DNA of 64,000 nt from Eubacterium maltosivorans (GTDB taxonomy: Bacteria > Bacillota > Clostridia > Eubacteriales > Eubacteriaceae): NCBI RefSeq assembly GCF_002441855.2, contig NZ_CP029487.1:3646349-3710348 (forward strand). Direction: 5' to 3'. Positions within the stretch are counted from its first letter, which is position 1. Each line of letters starts with the position of its first letter. The translations under genes and the position numbers were made by a program. The notes beneath the pieces were generated by a model. The model had not been told where the DNA came from and ran no database searches. It saw only the letters and a list, made by a program, of their open reading frames with translations. Below are positions 1-6,880 of this stretch, one piece after another.

Positions 1-2
1 CC

Positions 3-74
3 GAGAGAGCCTCAAAAATCGCGTACAAAACCCTCATGAAGGTCCGTAAAAAGACTGGGTTTATCAATCTGTAA
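3..74 (+). CDS. C-terminal fragment of an unidentified protein
   Basis: Frame 3 is open from the window edge to a TAA at 72-74 and encodes about 23 basic residues ending KVRKKTGFINL. The start lies outside the window. A second frame is also open for a few codons, so the reading frame is not certain. A Rho-independent terminator follows about 120 bases downstream on the same strand. No family could be recognised from so short a tail. Confidence 0.3.
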   Translation, partial: ERASKIAYKTLMKVRKKTGFINL

Positions 75-84
75 AATAAAAAAA

Positions 85-180
85 CAAAAAATAAAAACAA
101 CACTACCCCCGAGTTTTGACCGACGAAAGGGTAGTGAAGTCCATCATACGAGGCAACCGCCTTGCTGCGATTACGCTTCT
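85..180 (-). ncRNA. Putative small RNA of about 95 nt, own promoter and terminator
   Basis: A good minus-strand promoter (TTGAAT, 17 bp, TATAAT) ends at 187. Transcription from about 180 would cover a stretch without a convincing ORF and end in a strong terminator: CACTACCC pairs with GGGTAGTG (101-136) and is followed by a long T-rich tract. The transcript runs towards the end of the partial gene at 3-74, so it could act as an antisense or type I antitoxin-like RNA. No toxin peptide was recognised. The function is unknown. Confidence 0.45.
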
Positions 181-186
181 ACCCAT

Positions 187-215
187 ATTATACCCCGCTG
201 TGCCTGAAAATTCAA
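187..215 (-). promoter_or_regulatory. Sigma-A-type promoter for the small RNA
   Basis: On the minus strand, -35 TTGAAT (210-215) and -10 TATAAT (187-192) are separated by 17 bp. The -35 box lies in the loop of the plus-strand terminator at 195-235, so the two elements share sequence. Confidence 0.6.
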
Positions 216-235
216 GCACAGCGGTTTTCTTTTTA
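195..235 (+). terminator. Rho-independent terminator
   Basis: CCGCTGTGC (195-203) pairs perfectly with GCACAGCGG (216-224), followed by TTTTCTTTTT. It could end transcription from the partial gene at the window edge. Confidence 0.7.
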
Positions 236-238
236 AGC

Positions 239-808
239 TTACTCCCAAAGCTCCACATGGGCGTATCCCTCATCGTAGTGGGGCAGCACGCCCAGCCCCA
301 GGCTTTCTGCCGTCTCGGCAAGGGTGGGCACCGAAACGCCCGGGCAGTAGAGGTCTGCGGCGTGTCCGCTCAGATGCCAGGAACAGGGGATACCGCCGAC
401 CTCGGCGTTTCGCCTGGGGCAGCGCACCCCAGAGGTGATAATGACCGGACGGTCCAGCACGCAGCGCAGGGCCTCGATGCGCTCGAGCAGGGCGGGGGAC
501 ATCTGCGCCGGCCACCCGTCGCAATAGCCCGCACAATCACAAGCGTATTCCGACATCAGGAAGTGCCCGGAGACCTGGGGCTCCCGGTTTTCCGGCGCGT
601 GGGGGATGATGGTTTCCGGGGGACCACCGGGGGTTTGCGCCTGCGTGTCTGGCTCAGGCGGCGCTTCTGCTGTGGGCGGAGAGGCCGTCTGCTCTGGCGA
701 TGTTTCCAGCAGGCCCTTTGCTTTGGGAAGGGGCAGGGAAGCGGCAAAAATCAGGCTGACGCCAAAGACGAAAAGGATCAGCACCCCGCCTGTTTTTTTA
801 TAACGCAT
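239..808 (-). CDS. Membrane-anchored M15-type peptidase (endolysin-like)
   Basis: This 189-residue protein has an N-terminal hydrophobic segment (about residues 8-24), then a Pro/Thr/Glu-rich linker to residue 75, then a peptidase M15_3-like domain. The zinc-site signature is visible: SGVRCPRRN at 126-134, SWHLSGHAAD at 143-152 giving His145 and Asp152, and YAHVELWE giving His184. Such enzymes cut peptidoglycan stem peptides as phage endolysins or D-Ala-D-Ala carboxypeptidases. The linker and anchor suggest it acts outside the membrane. The RBS GAAAGGAG precedes the ATG. It is the most downstream gene of the minus-strand phage-like block. Its exact cleavage site cannot be told from sequence. 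Confidence 0.75.
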   Translation of the reverse strand: MRYKKTGGVLILFVFGVSLIFAASLPLPKAKGLLETSPEQTASPPTAEAPPEPDTQAQTPGGPPETIIPHAPENREPQVSGHFLMSEYACDCAGYCDGWPAQMSPALLERIEALRCVLDRPVIITSGVRCPRRNAEVGGIPCSWHLSGHAADLYCPGVSVPTLAETAESLGLGVLPHYDEGYAHVELWE

Positions 809-875
809 ATCAAGACTCCTTTCAGACTGTCTAAAAGTTATAAGACAGCGGCAAAATTAAAGTGAGAGGCGATTT

Positions 876-1024
876 AGTTGAAAGTTGAAAGTGGATAGTT
901 GATAGTTGTCGTACGCTTTCGCCTGTGGCTCAAGCCATTAATATGCGGCCAAGGCCGCATCCAATCAAATTCGCATGGCGAATTTGTACCTGAACTTTCC
1001 ACTTTCCACTATCAACTTTCAACT
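876..1024. repeat. Long hairpin repeat with degenerate 7-bp units, copy A
   Basis: The left arm is a run of heptads such as AAAGTTG, AAAGTGG and ATAGTTG. The right arm is their reverse complement (CTTTCCA, CTATCAA, CTTTCAA). The centre holds nested palindromes, including ATGCGGCCAAGGCCGCAT and AAATTCGCATGGCGAATTT. It lies between the M15 peptidase and DUF2922 genes. Related copies are at 1738-1890, 4768-4920 and 5055-5212. The layout resembles short-tandem-repeat or MITE-like elements; no ORF or known terminal sequence was found. Confidence 0.7.
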
Positions 1025-1107
1025 GGACAGGCTTCTCTTTAAGGCTTTGCCTGTTCATGATTTCCTTTGCCGACAGTCTTAAAGCGGCCCAAAGGGCCGC
1101 TTGAAAA

Positions 1108-1350
1108 CTACGCTTGCGCATCTGCGACGGGGACTTCGGTTTTGGTGGTTTCCACCTTCACCGCCCCGGCGAGTTTGACGAGCCCTACGCCGTCGGGAAG
1201 AAAAATAGCTTGAGCCAGAATGGCCTCGGCGCCGGTTTTGATCTCGGCGTCGGTAATATCGTTTCTGTAATCGGGAATGGTCATGTTGTGGGTTTTGCCG
1301 TCTGCCCGTTCATAGCTGAGAACGAGATCCTTACTGTTTGTTGCTGCCAT
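1108..1350 (-). CDS. DUF2922 family protein
   Basis: An 80-residue protein starting MAATNSKDLVLSY, preceded by a strong RBS (AAGGAGGTG). Length and pattern fit DUF2922, a small family of unknown function found in Firmicutes, often next to a DUF1659 protein and a sigma-factor gene, as here. Residues 30-50 (ITDAEIKTGAEAILAQAIF) match the usual helix of the family. The role is unknown; the steady pairing with DUF1659 suggests the two work together. It ends with TAG. Confidence 0.7.
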   Translation of the reverse strand: MAATNSKDLVLSYERADGKTHNMTIPDYRNDITDAEIKTGAEAILAQAIFLPDGVGLVKLAGAVKVETTKTEVPVADAQA

Positions 1351-1393
1351 TTACAGCACCTCCTTATTTTTAATTGAGTTTGCCAAGTGCGGG

Positions 1394-1618
1394 TTACACT
1401 TCCATGAGTTCTTCAGAAGTGACCTTTTGTTTGCGCTCCATAATGGGCTCCTGCATGGCCGCGATGGCCTTGGCAGTAGCGAAAAACGCCTCGTCGGTGA
1501 CGTCCTCGCGCACATCGCCGTAGGTCTTTGTCTTTTTCACAATTTTTCCCTCGCCGTTATCACCATAATTCAGCGTGGTTTTCATATCGACGCCAGTAAT
1601 CTGTTTTTCAATTGCCAT
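1394..1618 (-). CDS. DUF1659 family protein
   Basis: The chosen start (MAIEKQITGVDMK) gives 74 residues and sits behind an AAAGGAG RBS. A longer frame reaches 1669 but lacks an RBS. The sequence fits DUF1659, a short family usually located beside DUF2922; the middle motif around TYGDVREDVTDEAFFATA is typical. It is followed after about 40 bases by the DUF2922 gene, presumably in the same transcript. Function unknown. Confidence 0.7.
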   Translation of the reverse strand: MAIEKQITGVDMKTTLNYGDNGEGKIVKKTKTYGDVREDVTDEAFFATAKAIAAMQEPIMERKQKVTSEELMEV

Positions 1619-1737
1619 TTTTGGACTCCTTTCATTTGTGGGATACCTACATAATGCGAAAAAAAGCAAAAACCGTTCACCAGAGGATCAAAAAAGTCGA
1701 AATGTAGTTGAAAAGTTAAAGAAAAAGGGGGTGGGTA

Positions 1738-1890
1738 ATGGAGAATTGAGAATGGAAAATGGAGAATTAAAAGAACACTTTTGCGCCTGCAAAAGCGATT
1801 AAAACGGCGGCCTTTGGCCGCAAATTCAATCAAAATGCGCAGCATTTTTTTCCTCTAATTCTCAATTCTGCATTCTCAATTCTCAATTGA
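1738..1890. repeat. Long hairpin repeat, copy B (variant heptads)
   Basis: The arms use a second heptad type: GAGAATTGAGAATGG on the left, and its reverse complement, ATTCTCAATTCT-like units, on the right. The centre again carries GCGGCCTTTGGCCGC and an ATGCGCAGCAT palindrome. It lies just downstream of the sigma-factor gene, so it could also act as a transcript 3' end. The shared centre with different arms links it to copy A. Confidence 0.7.
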
Positions 1891-1900
1891 AAGAAAGGCG

Positions 1901-2488
1901 TTAAAGCCTTTCTTTCAGCGCCGCCAGTCCCCGCCGGTGCCAGGTGCTCACCGTATTGGGGCTGATGCCCTGTTGTCTGGCGATTTCGGCCAGGGACAGG
2001 CCTTTAAAATAGTGGGCCTCGATGATGCTCCGGTACTTTTGGGGCAAAGCTTTCACCAGTGGGGCCAGGCGGCTGAGTTCCTCCTGCCGGATGAGGGTAT
2101 CAGCGGTCGGGGGCGCGGTATCGGCGATGCAGTCGGCCAGAGTACCGGCATCCTGAGCGCTGGATACAGGCATGTCCAGGCTGAGGGGCGGCTCTGGCGC
2201 GGCGCCTTTGTAAAAACGGCCCCTTTCCAGAAAGCAGTAGTTGACCTTCATCTGGACATATTTGCTGAAATAGACGCCGCTTTCCGCATCAAAGCTGCGG
2301 ATGGCCGAAAGCACGGCCAGGCAGCCGTCCTGATAGGCGTCCTCATAATACGAAGGCGGGATCAGGCGTTTCATGGACGAGAGCACCAGCGCCCGAAAGC
2401 GCAGCAGAACAGCCTCCTCGGCTCAGCGCTCACCCTCCTGAGCGCGCTTTAACAGGTGGTTGAGCTCGGTGTATTTTTCTTTATTCAT
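1901..2488 (-). pseudogene. Sigma-70-like factor interrupted by an in-frame TGA
   Basis: Read from the ATG at 2488, one frame encodes MNKEKYTELNHLLKRAQEGER, then TGA (2423-2425), then AEEAVLLRFRALVLSSMKRL and onward to a TAA at 1901. Together this would be about 194 residues with sigma region 2 (YYEDAYQDGCLAVLSAIRSF) and a region 4 helix-turn-helix near the C-terminus (GLSLAEIARQQGISPNTVS). The part before the TGA is the normal start of such factors, so the stop splits one gene. A shorter product could begin at the GTG at 2386 but would lack part of region 2. The ATG overlaps the end of the preceding gene, suggesting coupled translation. Likely decay; recoding or reinitiation are alternatives. 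Confidence 0.7.
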
Positions 2489-2699
2489 GGTCACACTCAC
2501 TTTCATCAATGCACGCGTCCTCCAGATAAATGCCGTCGAAATGGCCGGTGATAGCCTCCCGAAACGCGTTGTAGGCATCCTCGGCCTCCTCGGGCGTGCG
2601 CGCCCAGACGTCTTTGTCCACCAGGGCGGCTGCCTGAATGTTAAACAGACGGCGGCCCGGTATCAGTCCGGGTCCTTTACCGTATCGATTTTGGGTCAT
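2481..2699 (-). CDS. Small acidic protein of unknown function
   Basis: A 72-residue protein with a GGAGGT RBS. The C-terminal half is acidic (TPEEAEDAYNAFREA, then DACIDESECDHE). No family was recognised. Its stop overlaps the ATG of the sigma-factor frame by 8 bases (ATGAATAA), an arrangement typical of translational coupling, so it is probably a real gene of the same phage-like operon. Confidence 0.55.
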   Translation of the reverse strand: MTQNRYGKGPGLIPGRRLFNIQAAALVDKDVWARTPEEAEDAYNAFREAITGHFDGIYLEDACIDESECDHE

Positions 2700-2836
2700 A
2701 AAGCACCTCCAGGATTACTTTAAAAAGAAATGTATATTATTTAAGTTATTAATAAAGGGAGACAAATCTGGGGTTGATTCGGCCTCCCTTTTGGGATTTT
2801 ATCAAAAATACTGGCCAGAAATGTCCGCCCGGCTGT

Positions 2837-3235
2837 TTATTTATCCACAGCTTGTGGATAATCCACATAGTCGTAGACCAGCAGGCGCTGGCCGCCAAGG
2901 CTCTGCCTTGTGACCGGGGCCAGGTTTTCGGCAAAGGGGATCAGGGTGTAGATGCCCCGGCTGTTTTTGACAGCAGGCTGGTAGCGCAGGCGGCCGGCAG
3001 CCTCCAGCTGTGCCCGGGCGCGGCTGAGGGAGCGGTAGCTGACGCCGAGATCCCGCTCGAGCTGGTGGGGGCTGATGACAAATTCTGCCCTCCATCTTCA
3101 CTCGCCCCCAAGGGTGGGCACCGCGCAGGCATTGTTGCGGTACATCAGGTAGTGCCAGAGCATATGGGCCGCTGCCGGCACTGGGTGATCCCGATGCCAG
3201 CCGTAAAATTCCTTTACCTCCTGAATGTAATTAAT
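2837..3235 (-). pseudogene. DnaD-like phage or plasmid replication gene, decayed
   Basis: One frame of 133 codons reads NYIQEVKEFYGWHRDHPVPA..ALWHYLMYRNN at its start, the N-terminal pattern of phage replisome-organiser (DnaD-like) proteins. It continues after an in-frame TGA (3098-3100) with RAEFVISPHQLERDLGVSY, a winged-helix-like stretch, to TAA at 2837. The expected ATG before NYIQ is ATT (3233-3235), although an AAAGGAGG RBS is placed correctly before it and no other start exists in frame. Two defects in one short gene point to a pseudogene. It overlaps the stop of the antirepressor gene. Confidence 0.65.
2841..2861. promoter_or_regulatory. Inverted pair of consensus DnaA boxes
   Basis: TTATCCACA (2841-2849) and its exact reverse complement TGTGGATAA (2853-2861) are separated by GCT. 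Both match the DnaA-box consensus TTATNCACA. The pair lies inside the 3' end of the replication pseudogene, next to an AT-rich stretch (2710-2760). This is where an origin of an autonomous element would be expected. Origin activity is an inference. Confidence 0.45.
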
Positions 3236-4055
3236 GGGCGGCCTCCTTTCCTGAAAACAGGCTCATGAAATGCACCTGCCCGGCGCCGGTGACGCGGGGC
3301 ACATGCAGCACCAGGGGGCGGCGGTTCGGGATGCGTCTGCCCTGGGCGTCCTTTGGCCAGATGACCCGGACGCACAGCTCGATGAGGCCGTTGGCCCGGG
3401 CCATGGGATGGTTCAGACTGCCGGGCTGCACGCTGAGATACCCCAGCTGACGCAGCTTTTCCATGAGAATTTCACGGCTCATGCCCTGGTATCCCGCGGT
3501 TTTTAAAAGGTCGGCCATGCCATACATGCTGATGGTGCGGCTGTCGCCGATGACCGCGTCGGCAAAGAGGGCTTTGGGCTCGGCCAGGGCCAGCTGCTTT
3601 TCCAGGGCCTGCTTTTCGGAAAGGACAGCCCGCAGGGAGCAGAGAAGCCTTTCGCAGGCGTCCGGGTCCTTTTCGACCTGAGACAGCACCGACGGGTCCA
3701 TGTAAGCGCCGTATTTGCGCACACTGGGCAGAATCTGGCTGGTCACGTAGTGCTTGAAGCGCCCAGCGGCAGGCAGGCGGCTGCCAAAGACCAGGGCGTA
3801 GAGCCCTGACTCGTTGACCACGGTGGTGCGCTGGTAACGCCCGTTGGGGTCCAGGACGTAACGTTTGGTGACATCCTGGGGCGCCACATGGCGTTTGGCG
3901 GCCATGCGGGCATTGGAGTGCCCCAGCAGGGCGCAGAGATCATTGAGGACAAAGTAAACGGTGCCGTCCTGAGCGTCGTACAGCGCGCGGAAGCGCTGGC
4001 CGCCAAAAATCTGGGGCAGGCAGACAGGGGTGTAGCGGTTCTGTGATCGGGTCAT
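3231..4055 (-). CDS. Phage antirepressor, BRO-N and KilAC-like domains
   Basis: Starting at the ATG at 4055 behind a GGGAGGTGG RBS, the protein has 274 residues. The first 110 resemble a BRO-N domain (FRALYDAQDGTVYFVLNDLCALLGHSN, then GLYALVFGSRLPAAGRFKHYVTSQILPSVRKYGAY, shown here only as landmarks in parts). Residues about 150-270 resemble the KilA-C/ANT domain (RTISMYGMADLL, then LRQLGYLS). Such proteins relieve phage repressors or bind DNA. The gene overlaps the replication pseudogene by 5 bases and follows a second small gene by one base, so it belongs to the phage-like operon started at 4565. Confidence 0.75.
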   Translation of the reverse strand: MTRSQNRYTPVCLPQIFGGQRFRALYDAQDGTVYFVLNDLCALLGHSNARMAAKRHVAPQDVTKRYVLDPNGRYQRTTVVNESGLYALVFGSRLPAAGRFKHYVTSQILPSVRKYGAYMDPSVLSQVEKDPDACERLLCSLRAVLSEKQALEKQLALAEPKALFADAVIGDSRTISMYGMADLLKTAGYQGMSREILMEKLRQLGYLSVQPGSLNHPMARANGLIELCVRVIWPKDAQGRRIPNRRPLVLHVPRVTGAGQVHFMSLFSGKEAAH

Positions 4056-4056
4056 T

Positions 4057-4509
4057 TTAATCCACCTCCCTGGCGTTGTTGATGAGCATGGGGGCGATGC
4101 GGAGCAGCCAGCCGCCATAGGCGCTCTGCTGATCCTCCGATAGATGGACGGCCGCGTCGATGAGTTTTTTCACGCCCTCCTGATCGATAAAAGCCCGCAG
4201 CTGATGGCATTTGAGATTGTCGGGCTGCAGTACCGCCCTCAGGCTTACCGCGTTTCGGCCCAGCAGCCTGCGCACACGGTGCCTTGGCATGGTAAGCCCC
4301 AGCAGCCGCTCCACGTCCCGCACGCTGTATAAGACGCCCTCCGGCGTGGCGAGCAGCAGTACGGGCGGAATGCCAGTGCCGATGATCTGGTAGCTCCGGT
4401 CCTCCATCGCCGCGCGCCCCGCGGCGCTGTTGAGCACGGTCTCCAGCTCGGCGATGCGTTTTTCAATGGTCAGTTGGGTGGTCATGATTTTTTTCGTGTG
4501 GTTTAACAT
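4057..4509 (-). CDS. Phage-associated protein of unknown function
   Basis: The first gene after the promoter at 4565-4593. The start MLNHTKKIMTTQ at 4509 is chosen because GAAAGGA lies 8 bases before it; a second ATG eight codons on is possible. The 150-residue product has an N-terminal helical stretch (TIEKRIAELETVLN) and a central region PEGVLYSVRDVERLLGL that is reminiscent of antirepressor N-domains, but no family could be assigned. It ends one base before the antirepressor start, suggesting coupling. Confidence 0.55.
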   Translation of the reverse strand: MLNHTKKIMTTQLTIEKRIAELETVLNSAAGRAAMEDRSYQIIGTGIPPVLLLATPEGVLYSVRDVERLLGLTMPRHRVRRLLGRNAVSLRAVLQPDNLKCHQLRAFIDQEGVKKLIDAAVHLSEDQQSAYGGWLLRIAPMLINNAREVD

Positions 4510-4525
4510 TTTAAATTTCCTTTCG

Positions 4526-4539
4526 GAACACCGGTGTTC
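4526..4539. promoter_or_regulatory. Perfect 14-bp palindrome, putative operator
   Basis: GAACACCGGTGTTC is a perfect palindrome about 20-30 bases after the predicted transcription start and just before the RBS of the first gene. The placement suits a repressor operator. The half-site spacing is six, not the four of a Firmicutes LexA box. Confidence 0.45.
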
Positions 4540-4564
4540 TGTTCGTTTTTTTAAGCTTGATGCC

Positions 4565-4593
4565 ATTGTAAACCGCCTTTTGGAAAAAGGCAA
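4565..4593 (-). promoter_or_regulatory. Promoter of the phage-like operon
   Basis: On the minus strand, TTGCCT (4588-4593) and TACAAT (4565-4570) are 17 bp apart. It would drive the genes from 4509 down through the replication gene, and perhaps the sigma factor. It is followed by the palindrome at 4526-4539. Confidence 0.55.
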
Positions 4594-4599
4594 AAGGGC

Positions 4600-4767
4600 T
4601 TATGGTCCTAAAAAAGGGGTGGAAAGATAAAAAATGGACGGGTTTTTGGGTGAAAAAGTATCAGGATGGGTGGAAAAAGAGAGGGCGTGGGGGGATGAGG
4701 GAAAAAATCAAGGGAAATGAAAAAATTAATTCTCATTTGCCAGAAAGCCAGAATCATATTACAAAAA
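4600..4767. other. Purine-rich gene-free stretch
   Basis: The plus strand is almost all G and A between about 4610 and 4725. No credible ORF, hairpin or repeat was seen here. It separates the phage-like operon promoter from the first of two adjacent hairpin repeats. Confidence 0.4.
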
Positions 4768-4920
4768 AGTTGAAAGTTGATAGTGGAAAGTGGAAAGTTC
4801 AGGAGCAAATCAGCCCTTGGCCGATTTGATTAGACGCGGCCTTTGGCCGCATATTAACCGCTTGAGCCAGGGCGAAAGTGTTCCGACATTCTCCATTTTC
4901 CATTTTCAATTCTCCATTGA
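4768..4920. repeat. Long hairpin repeat, copy C (chimeric arms)
   Basis: The left arm carries the AAAGTTG/ATAGTGG heptads of copies A and D. The right arm carries the ATTCTCCATTTTCC heptads of copy B. The arms therefore cannot pair with each other. The centre shares a stretch of about 50 bases with copy D, including GCGGCCTTTGGCCGC. Confidence 0.7.
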
Positions 4921-4976
4921 TATCGCTTCACATTTTGGCTTTGCAGCTTGTGAGCGATTTTTTCGACACGCTGAAG

Positions 4977-5292
4977 GAGGGAACGAAAAGTTACCCCCTG
5001 CAGGCAGTCGAAAAAGGATATTGACAAGAGATAAAGCGTTAAAAGAGGCCTTTCAGTTGAAAGTTGATAGTGGAAAGTCGAAAGTTCAGGAGCAAATCAG
5101 CCCTTGGCCGATTTGATTAGACGCGGCCTTTGGCCGCAACCAACCGCTTGAGCCACGGGCGAAAGCGTACCGCAATTATCAACTATCCACTATCAACCAT
5201 CCGCTATCCACTCAAAAAGCTTTAAGCTTTAGCGGTGCGTCTCATGAACAGCTTTGCCGACACGCTGAAAGAGGTAACGAAAAGTTACCGCC
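4977..5292. repeat. Two copies of a GTAACGAAAAGTTAC hairpin unit
   Basis: At 4963-5001 and 5258-5294, the sequence CGACACGCTGAA is followed by a small hairpin: GGTAAC, loop GAAAA, GTTACC in the second copy, slightly degenerate in the first. They flank hairpin repeat D. The same TAACGAAAAGTTA core recurs between operons elsewhere in the window (near 16405, 20832, 28130). Confidence 0.55.
5055..5212. repeat. Long hairpin repeat, copy D
   Basis: The left arm has AGTTGAAAGTTGATAG and related heptads. The right arm is a longer run of CTATCAA/CTATCCA heptads, so the arms can pair. The central part (about 5093-5137) is almost identical to copy C and holds the AAATCAGCCC..GATTTGATT inverted repeat and GCGGCCTTTGGCCGC. 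Confidence 0.7.
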
Positions 5293-5354
5293 TGGTATCT
5301 TTGTTTTTTGGCAAGGAAAGCATTGATATAAATCATATGTCATCGCTAAAATGA

Positions 5355-5383
5355 TTGAATTGATATCTACAATAAAGTATAAT
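5355..5383 (+). promoter_or_regulatory. Promoter of the tandem HTH regulator genes
   Basis: TTGAAT (5355-5360) and TATAAT (5378-5383) with 17 bp spacing, about 30 bases before the RBS (GGGGAG) of the first regulator. Confidence 0.6.
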
Positions 5384-5413
5384 AAAGTTATTACACGAAG
5401 GGGAGAAGTGAAA

Positions 5414-6880
5414 ATGTCACTGTTTAGCGAAAAATTAAAACTGTATATCGAAGTCAGCCACCAGACCATCTACCAGTTATCAAAGAAGGCAGAAGTCAAC
5501 CGGACGGTGATCCATAAAACCATCTCCGGCGAGCGGGTGCCCGGGGACGATTTTCTGGAAAAGCTCTACGGGGCGCTCATGCTCTCGCCCGAGGAAAAAA
5601 GAGAGATGCGCCGCCTGGCCGAGCGGGCGCGGGTGGGGGAGAAAGTTTACAGACGGCGTGAGGGCGTAGGCAAGCTGATCCTGAGCTTAAGCTACCGTCC
5701 GATCTTAAACGATGTCTTTACATTTAACGCAGATAAAGCAGTGATGAAAACACAGGGCGATAATAAAGCCATGCAGATTCTACACAGCCGGGAAGCCGTC
5801 ATTGAGCAGGTGATCAGTCTTTTAAGCGAAGCCTTTATCCGCAGCGAAAAGTCAGAGATTCAGCTGTATCTGCCCTTTTCGGAAAAAGAAATATACGAAG
5901 CCGCCTATGGCTTTTATATGAGCATCGAGAAAGCAATTCTCTTTAAAAATTTAGTCGCCATCGAGAAGGATTATAAGGATGACGCCGCCTGTCTGAGAAA
6001 TCTGGACAGCCTGTCCTATGTGTTAAATTTCGCCTTAAATGATCGAAAGGGTTATGAGCCATACTATTTTTATACGGGTGAAGCGCAAAATAAAACAGAC
6101 AGCATTGCCATGCCCTATTTTTTGCAGGTCAATGACGTCATCATTACCTTTGACAATGCGGTTCGCTCAGCCTTTGTTTATGACGAGAAAGAAACCGTCG
6201 ATTTTTTCAAAGAAAAGATTGCCCGATTGTTTGAAAACTCAGAACCTTTTGTAAAGCGGCTGGATACAGTCTTGGAAATGTACGGACTTGCCAGTGGCCG
6301 GATGAATGAGCTGATTATCGAGCCATTACCCTGTATGGGAAAATATATGACCGACGAGCGCATTGAATCCCTGGTGAGAAAGGAGTGCCCTGTGCGGGAT
6401 GAGGCCATCAAAATGGCGCGGGATTTTTATTCAACATTGCGGGCGAAAGACTGCTGGCCGGCATCCTTTTTTTCATTTGAGGCCATTGAAACATTTATGA
6501 AAAATGGCATTATGCCCACATTGCCACAGGATATTGTGAGACCCATGACCATGGAGGAACGTTGTGAGATCATAAAAGAAATCATAAAGGACAGCACCTC
6601 AGAAAAAGAACCCTATATCGCCATTAATACCCATAAATTAAAAACGCCGGTGAATGTAGAAATCATTAAAACCAGTAAAAACGAAATTGTTTTCAGGCGT
6701 TTTAATGACGAGGGCAATGAACAGAAAACCCTGTTTCTCTGCGAGGCCAGCATGGTGGACGCCTTTTTAGATTTTATGAAAATACTGCGTTCAAGCGAGT
6801 TTGTCTACAGTAAAAATGAGATGATTCAAAAATTGCAGGAATATGTTCAAAAAGGAGACACGGAAAATGTCACTGTTTAG
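5414..6880 (+). CDS. HTH-domain regulator with large unknown C-terminal domain (paralog 1)
   Basis: The start MSLFSEKLKLY at 5414 is chosen over an upstream ATG because GGGGAG lies before it and the paralog starts the same way. The product has 488 residues. Residues 1-80 form an XRE-like helix-turn-helix (HQTIYQLSKKAEVNRTVIHK). The remaining 400 residues match no family I recognise, but share motifs with the next gene (LVAIEKDYKDDAACLRNL, and EPLPCMGKYMTDERI). The stop overlaps the next start by 14 bases. A soluble cytoplasmic regulator is likely. Its target may be the surface-protein genes downstream, which is inference from position. Confidence 0.7.
   Translation: MSLFSEKLKLYIEVSHQTIYQLSKKAEVNRTVIHKTISGERVPGDDFLEKLYGALMLSPEEKREMRRLAERARVGEKVYRRREGVGKLILSLSYRPILNDVFTFNADKAVMKTQGDNKAMQILHSREAVIEQVISLLSEAFIRSEKSEIQLYLPFSEKEIYEAAYGFYMSIEKAILFKNLVAIEKDYKDDAACLRNLDSLSYVLNFALNDRKGYEPYYFYTGEAQNKTDSIAMPYFLQVNDVIITFDNAVRSAFVYDEKETVDFFKEKIARLFENSEPFVKRLDTVLEMYGLASGRMNELIIEPLPCMGKYMTDERIESLVRKECPVRDEAIKMARDFYSTLRAKDCWPASFFSFEAIETFMKNGIMPTLPQDIVRPMTMEERCEIIKEIIKDSTSEKEPYIAINTHKLKTPVNVEIIKTSKNEIVFRRFNDEGNEQKTLFLCEASMVDAFLDFMKILRSSEFVYSKNEMIQKLQEYVQKGDTENVTV

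Noticed and set aside
116-865. Plus-strand frame of 249 codons opposite the M15 peptidase
   Set aside because: No RBS, low-complexity composition, and the opposite strand encodes a clear M15 domain; it also crosses a terminator.
1901-3235. TGA read as Trp or selenocysteine in the phage-like block
   Set aside because: Host genes in the window such as addB and hydA end at TGA, no SECIS-like hairpin follows the TGA codons, and one affected gene also lacks a start codon. Decay explains all of it.
2774-3268. Plus-strand frame of 164 codons
   Set aside because: It is the complement of the DnaD-like pseudogene, which has homologue-like sequence and a proper RBS.
4526-4539. LexA (SOS) box
   Set aside because: The GAAC and GTTC half-sites are separated by six bases, not the four of the Firmicutes consensus.
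4790-5116. Plus-strand frame of 108 codons in the repeat region
   Set aside because: It consists of the two hairpin repeats read through; repeated residues and no RBS.
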